Part shown: piece after piece, positions 62,649 through 64,000 of the stretch
Position numbering within the stretch: position 1 is the stretch's first letter
Layout of the letters: every line of letters begins with the position of its first letter
Source of the DNA: Polyodon spathula
Taxonomy: Eukaryota; Chordata; Actinopteri; Acipenseriformes; Polyodontidae
DNA: 64,000 nucleotides
Assembly: GCF_017654505.1 (NCBI RefSeq)
Contig: NC_054547.1
Span: forward strand, 23,550,346 to 23,614,345
Direction: 5' to 3'
The notes under the pieces: model-generated
Seen by the model: the letters and a program-made list of their open reading frames with translations, nothing else
Databases searched by the model: none
What the model was told of the DNA's origin: nothing
Position numbers and translations under genes: made by a program

Positions 62649-64000
62649 TGTAGCTGGGATGTGCTGAACGTGAGATTCATTTTTTTTGTATGACAGATCT
62701 GACTGACCTGGTTAATAAACTAAACAACGGTGCATGTTTCACAATAAAAAGTCTCAAAACTATTTGTAGGCCATTCTGGAGCTTTCCAACCTATTCCTAA
62801 AGCATTAACAACCGTGCTAGGTTTCCATCAGATGTGTTCTGAAAATAAAACAAAACACTGATGTTAAAATGCTTAAAATAAAATAACTCAACAGGTTCTT
62901 ATGCGCACATAAGTCTTGGTATCTGTAAGATTAGTGGTTTGCGTTTCATTTTTTTTTACCAAATAAACGGTGGTAAATGCTTTGAGTATGGCACTATAAT
63001 GGTTAAAGAATGGTCACGTATCTTTCCAGAATCATTTCCACAGCTTTCAAATCGGTCTTGTCCTGGCTGTCCACACCCCACTTCGTATGTATTTGAAGTT
63101 GGTATAATCTATTCAGGTTTTGCAAGACACTTGTTTGATGGCTGTGTATACATAAAGTGCACAAATATAATAGTACCTTTATGAATGATATACCGCACAC
63201 GCTCTGTATTGCACCCGGGAGCTTATTATTTTCTCTTCTCTTCACCTGGGTGGTTATTTAGATAAGAGCGTCGATTTGAGAGTAGATGCTAATTGACCAC
63301 TATGGAATCACTGAGGCAGCACCACTTGGGTTTAAATATATATATATATAAATATATTCAAAGGATCCCACAACAGCCTACACGACCAGGATAGTATTGT
63401 AATTCCTAAAGTTAAACACTTTGTCCAGCGGCTCAGACACAAGTTTTGCATTTGATCTCAATATCATCAAATGCTATGAATGTTTCATTTTAAACAGGCT
63501 ACAAATACCCTTTTAGGGAGTCACCTATCTGTGGTTCAGTCTGTATTTCCTCAAATAATGCAACTTGTCAGTACATTTCAGTGAAATTGTCATAATATAG
63601 CCCTGTAACATTTCAACCATGACTACTGGACAAAAAACATTTCAGTAAATCTTAACACAAGTTGAAGGAGAACTATATCGAAAATATACATTTTTGAGAT
63701 TCTTTGTGATATGAGTTGTAGACACTAGGGTTAACTTGTACAGTACCTTGCAGTCAATGTGTTGTAGACAAACAGTGTTTAAACTCCACACATAACTGAA
63801 CCAGGAATCTACCGAGTTAGCAGTAATGCAAGTATGGCTACCATAATGTGATTCCATTGTATAACGTAGACCAAAAATAAAATGCTGTTTTATTCTATTT
63901 ATAAATCATTTTCTTGTAACATTATATATCACATGAAATAACTTTAAGAATAAACATGTTTCAGTGTTGAAGCTTTAACAGGATTTGGAATGTTTGTAAC
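62649..64000 (+). other. Distal intergenic region, nothing recognised
   Basis: AT-rich; a short (TA)n lies near 63338-63350. No gene, RNA or repeat family recognised. Confidence 0.6.

Overview
This is a vertebrate nuclear window, most likely from a ray-finned fish. It has long introns with GT-AG splice sites, many Tc1/mariner, Harbinger, hAT and DIRS remnants, tRNA-derived SINEs, and abundant microsatellites. The long tRNA-like SINE near 16.7 kb and the SINE near 3.4 kb resemble repeats I associate with non-teleost fishes such as sturgeon or paddlefish. That species-level guess is inference from memory.

Two protein-coding genes are supported. The first fills about 0.4-52.1 kb on the + strand: the 3' portion of WDR33, the WD-repeat subunit of the cleavage and polyadenylation specificity factor that reads the AAUAAA signal. 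I placed 18 coding exons, from the second part of the WD propeller to the stop codon. Their joined length is 3267 nt, which is exactly 1089 codons including the stop, and every junction keeps phase. The 5' exons, including the N-terminal region that contacts AAUAAA, lie upstream of the window. The second gene is SFT2D3, a single-exon gene on the - strand (57462-58130) encoding a small four-helix Golgi/endosomal membrane protein. It is tail-to-tail with WDR33, the arrangement I recall from mammals.

Layout: 0.4-9.1 kb holds two WD exons around an 8.4 kb intron with a SINE and a Tc1 copy. 9.1-25.8 kb is a 16.7 kb intron with two adjacent Tc1 elements and a long SINE. 25.8-32.2 kb is the dense exon cluster (WD repeats, conserved linker, collagen-like exon), with a Harbinger nuclease fragment in one intron. 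32.2-40.7 kb is a repeat-rich intron (Tc1, TA/GA arrays, decayed minisatellite, a GC-rich block). 40.7-47.3 kb holds the RG/Q-rich C-terminal exons; one intron contains a decayed transposon with very long inverted repeats. 47.3-51.9 kb is the last intron, containing a DIRS-type retrotransposon inserted into a GT/TTTCAG minisatellite. After the WDR33 3' UTR come Harbinger remnants, SFT2D3, hAT remnants and a fragment resembling an atypical dual-specificity phosphatase.

No new multi-gene system is visible. The observations most worth checking are possible WDR33 isoforms (a read-through after the first exon in the window giving a hydrophobic tail next to AATAAA signals; a frame-preserving 126-nt intron; an in-frame alternative acceptor adding 11 hydrophobic residues), the long-inverted-repeat transposon at 41.4-44.2 kb, and the DIRS insertion just upstream of the terminal exon.
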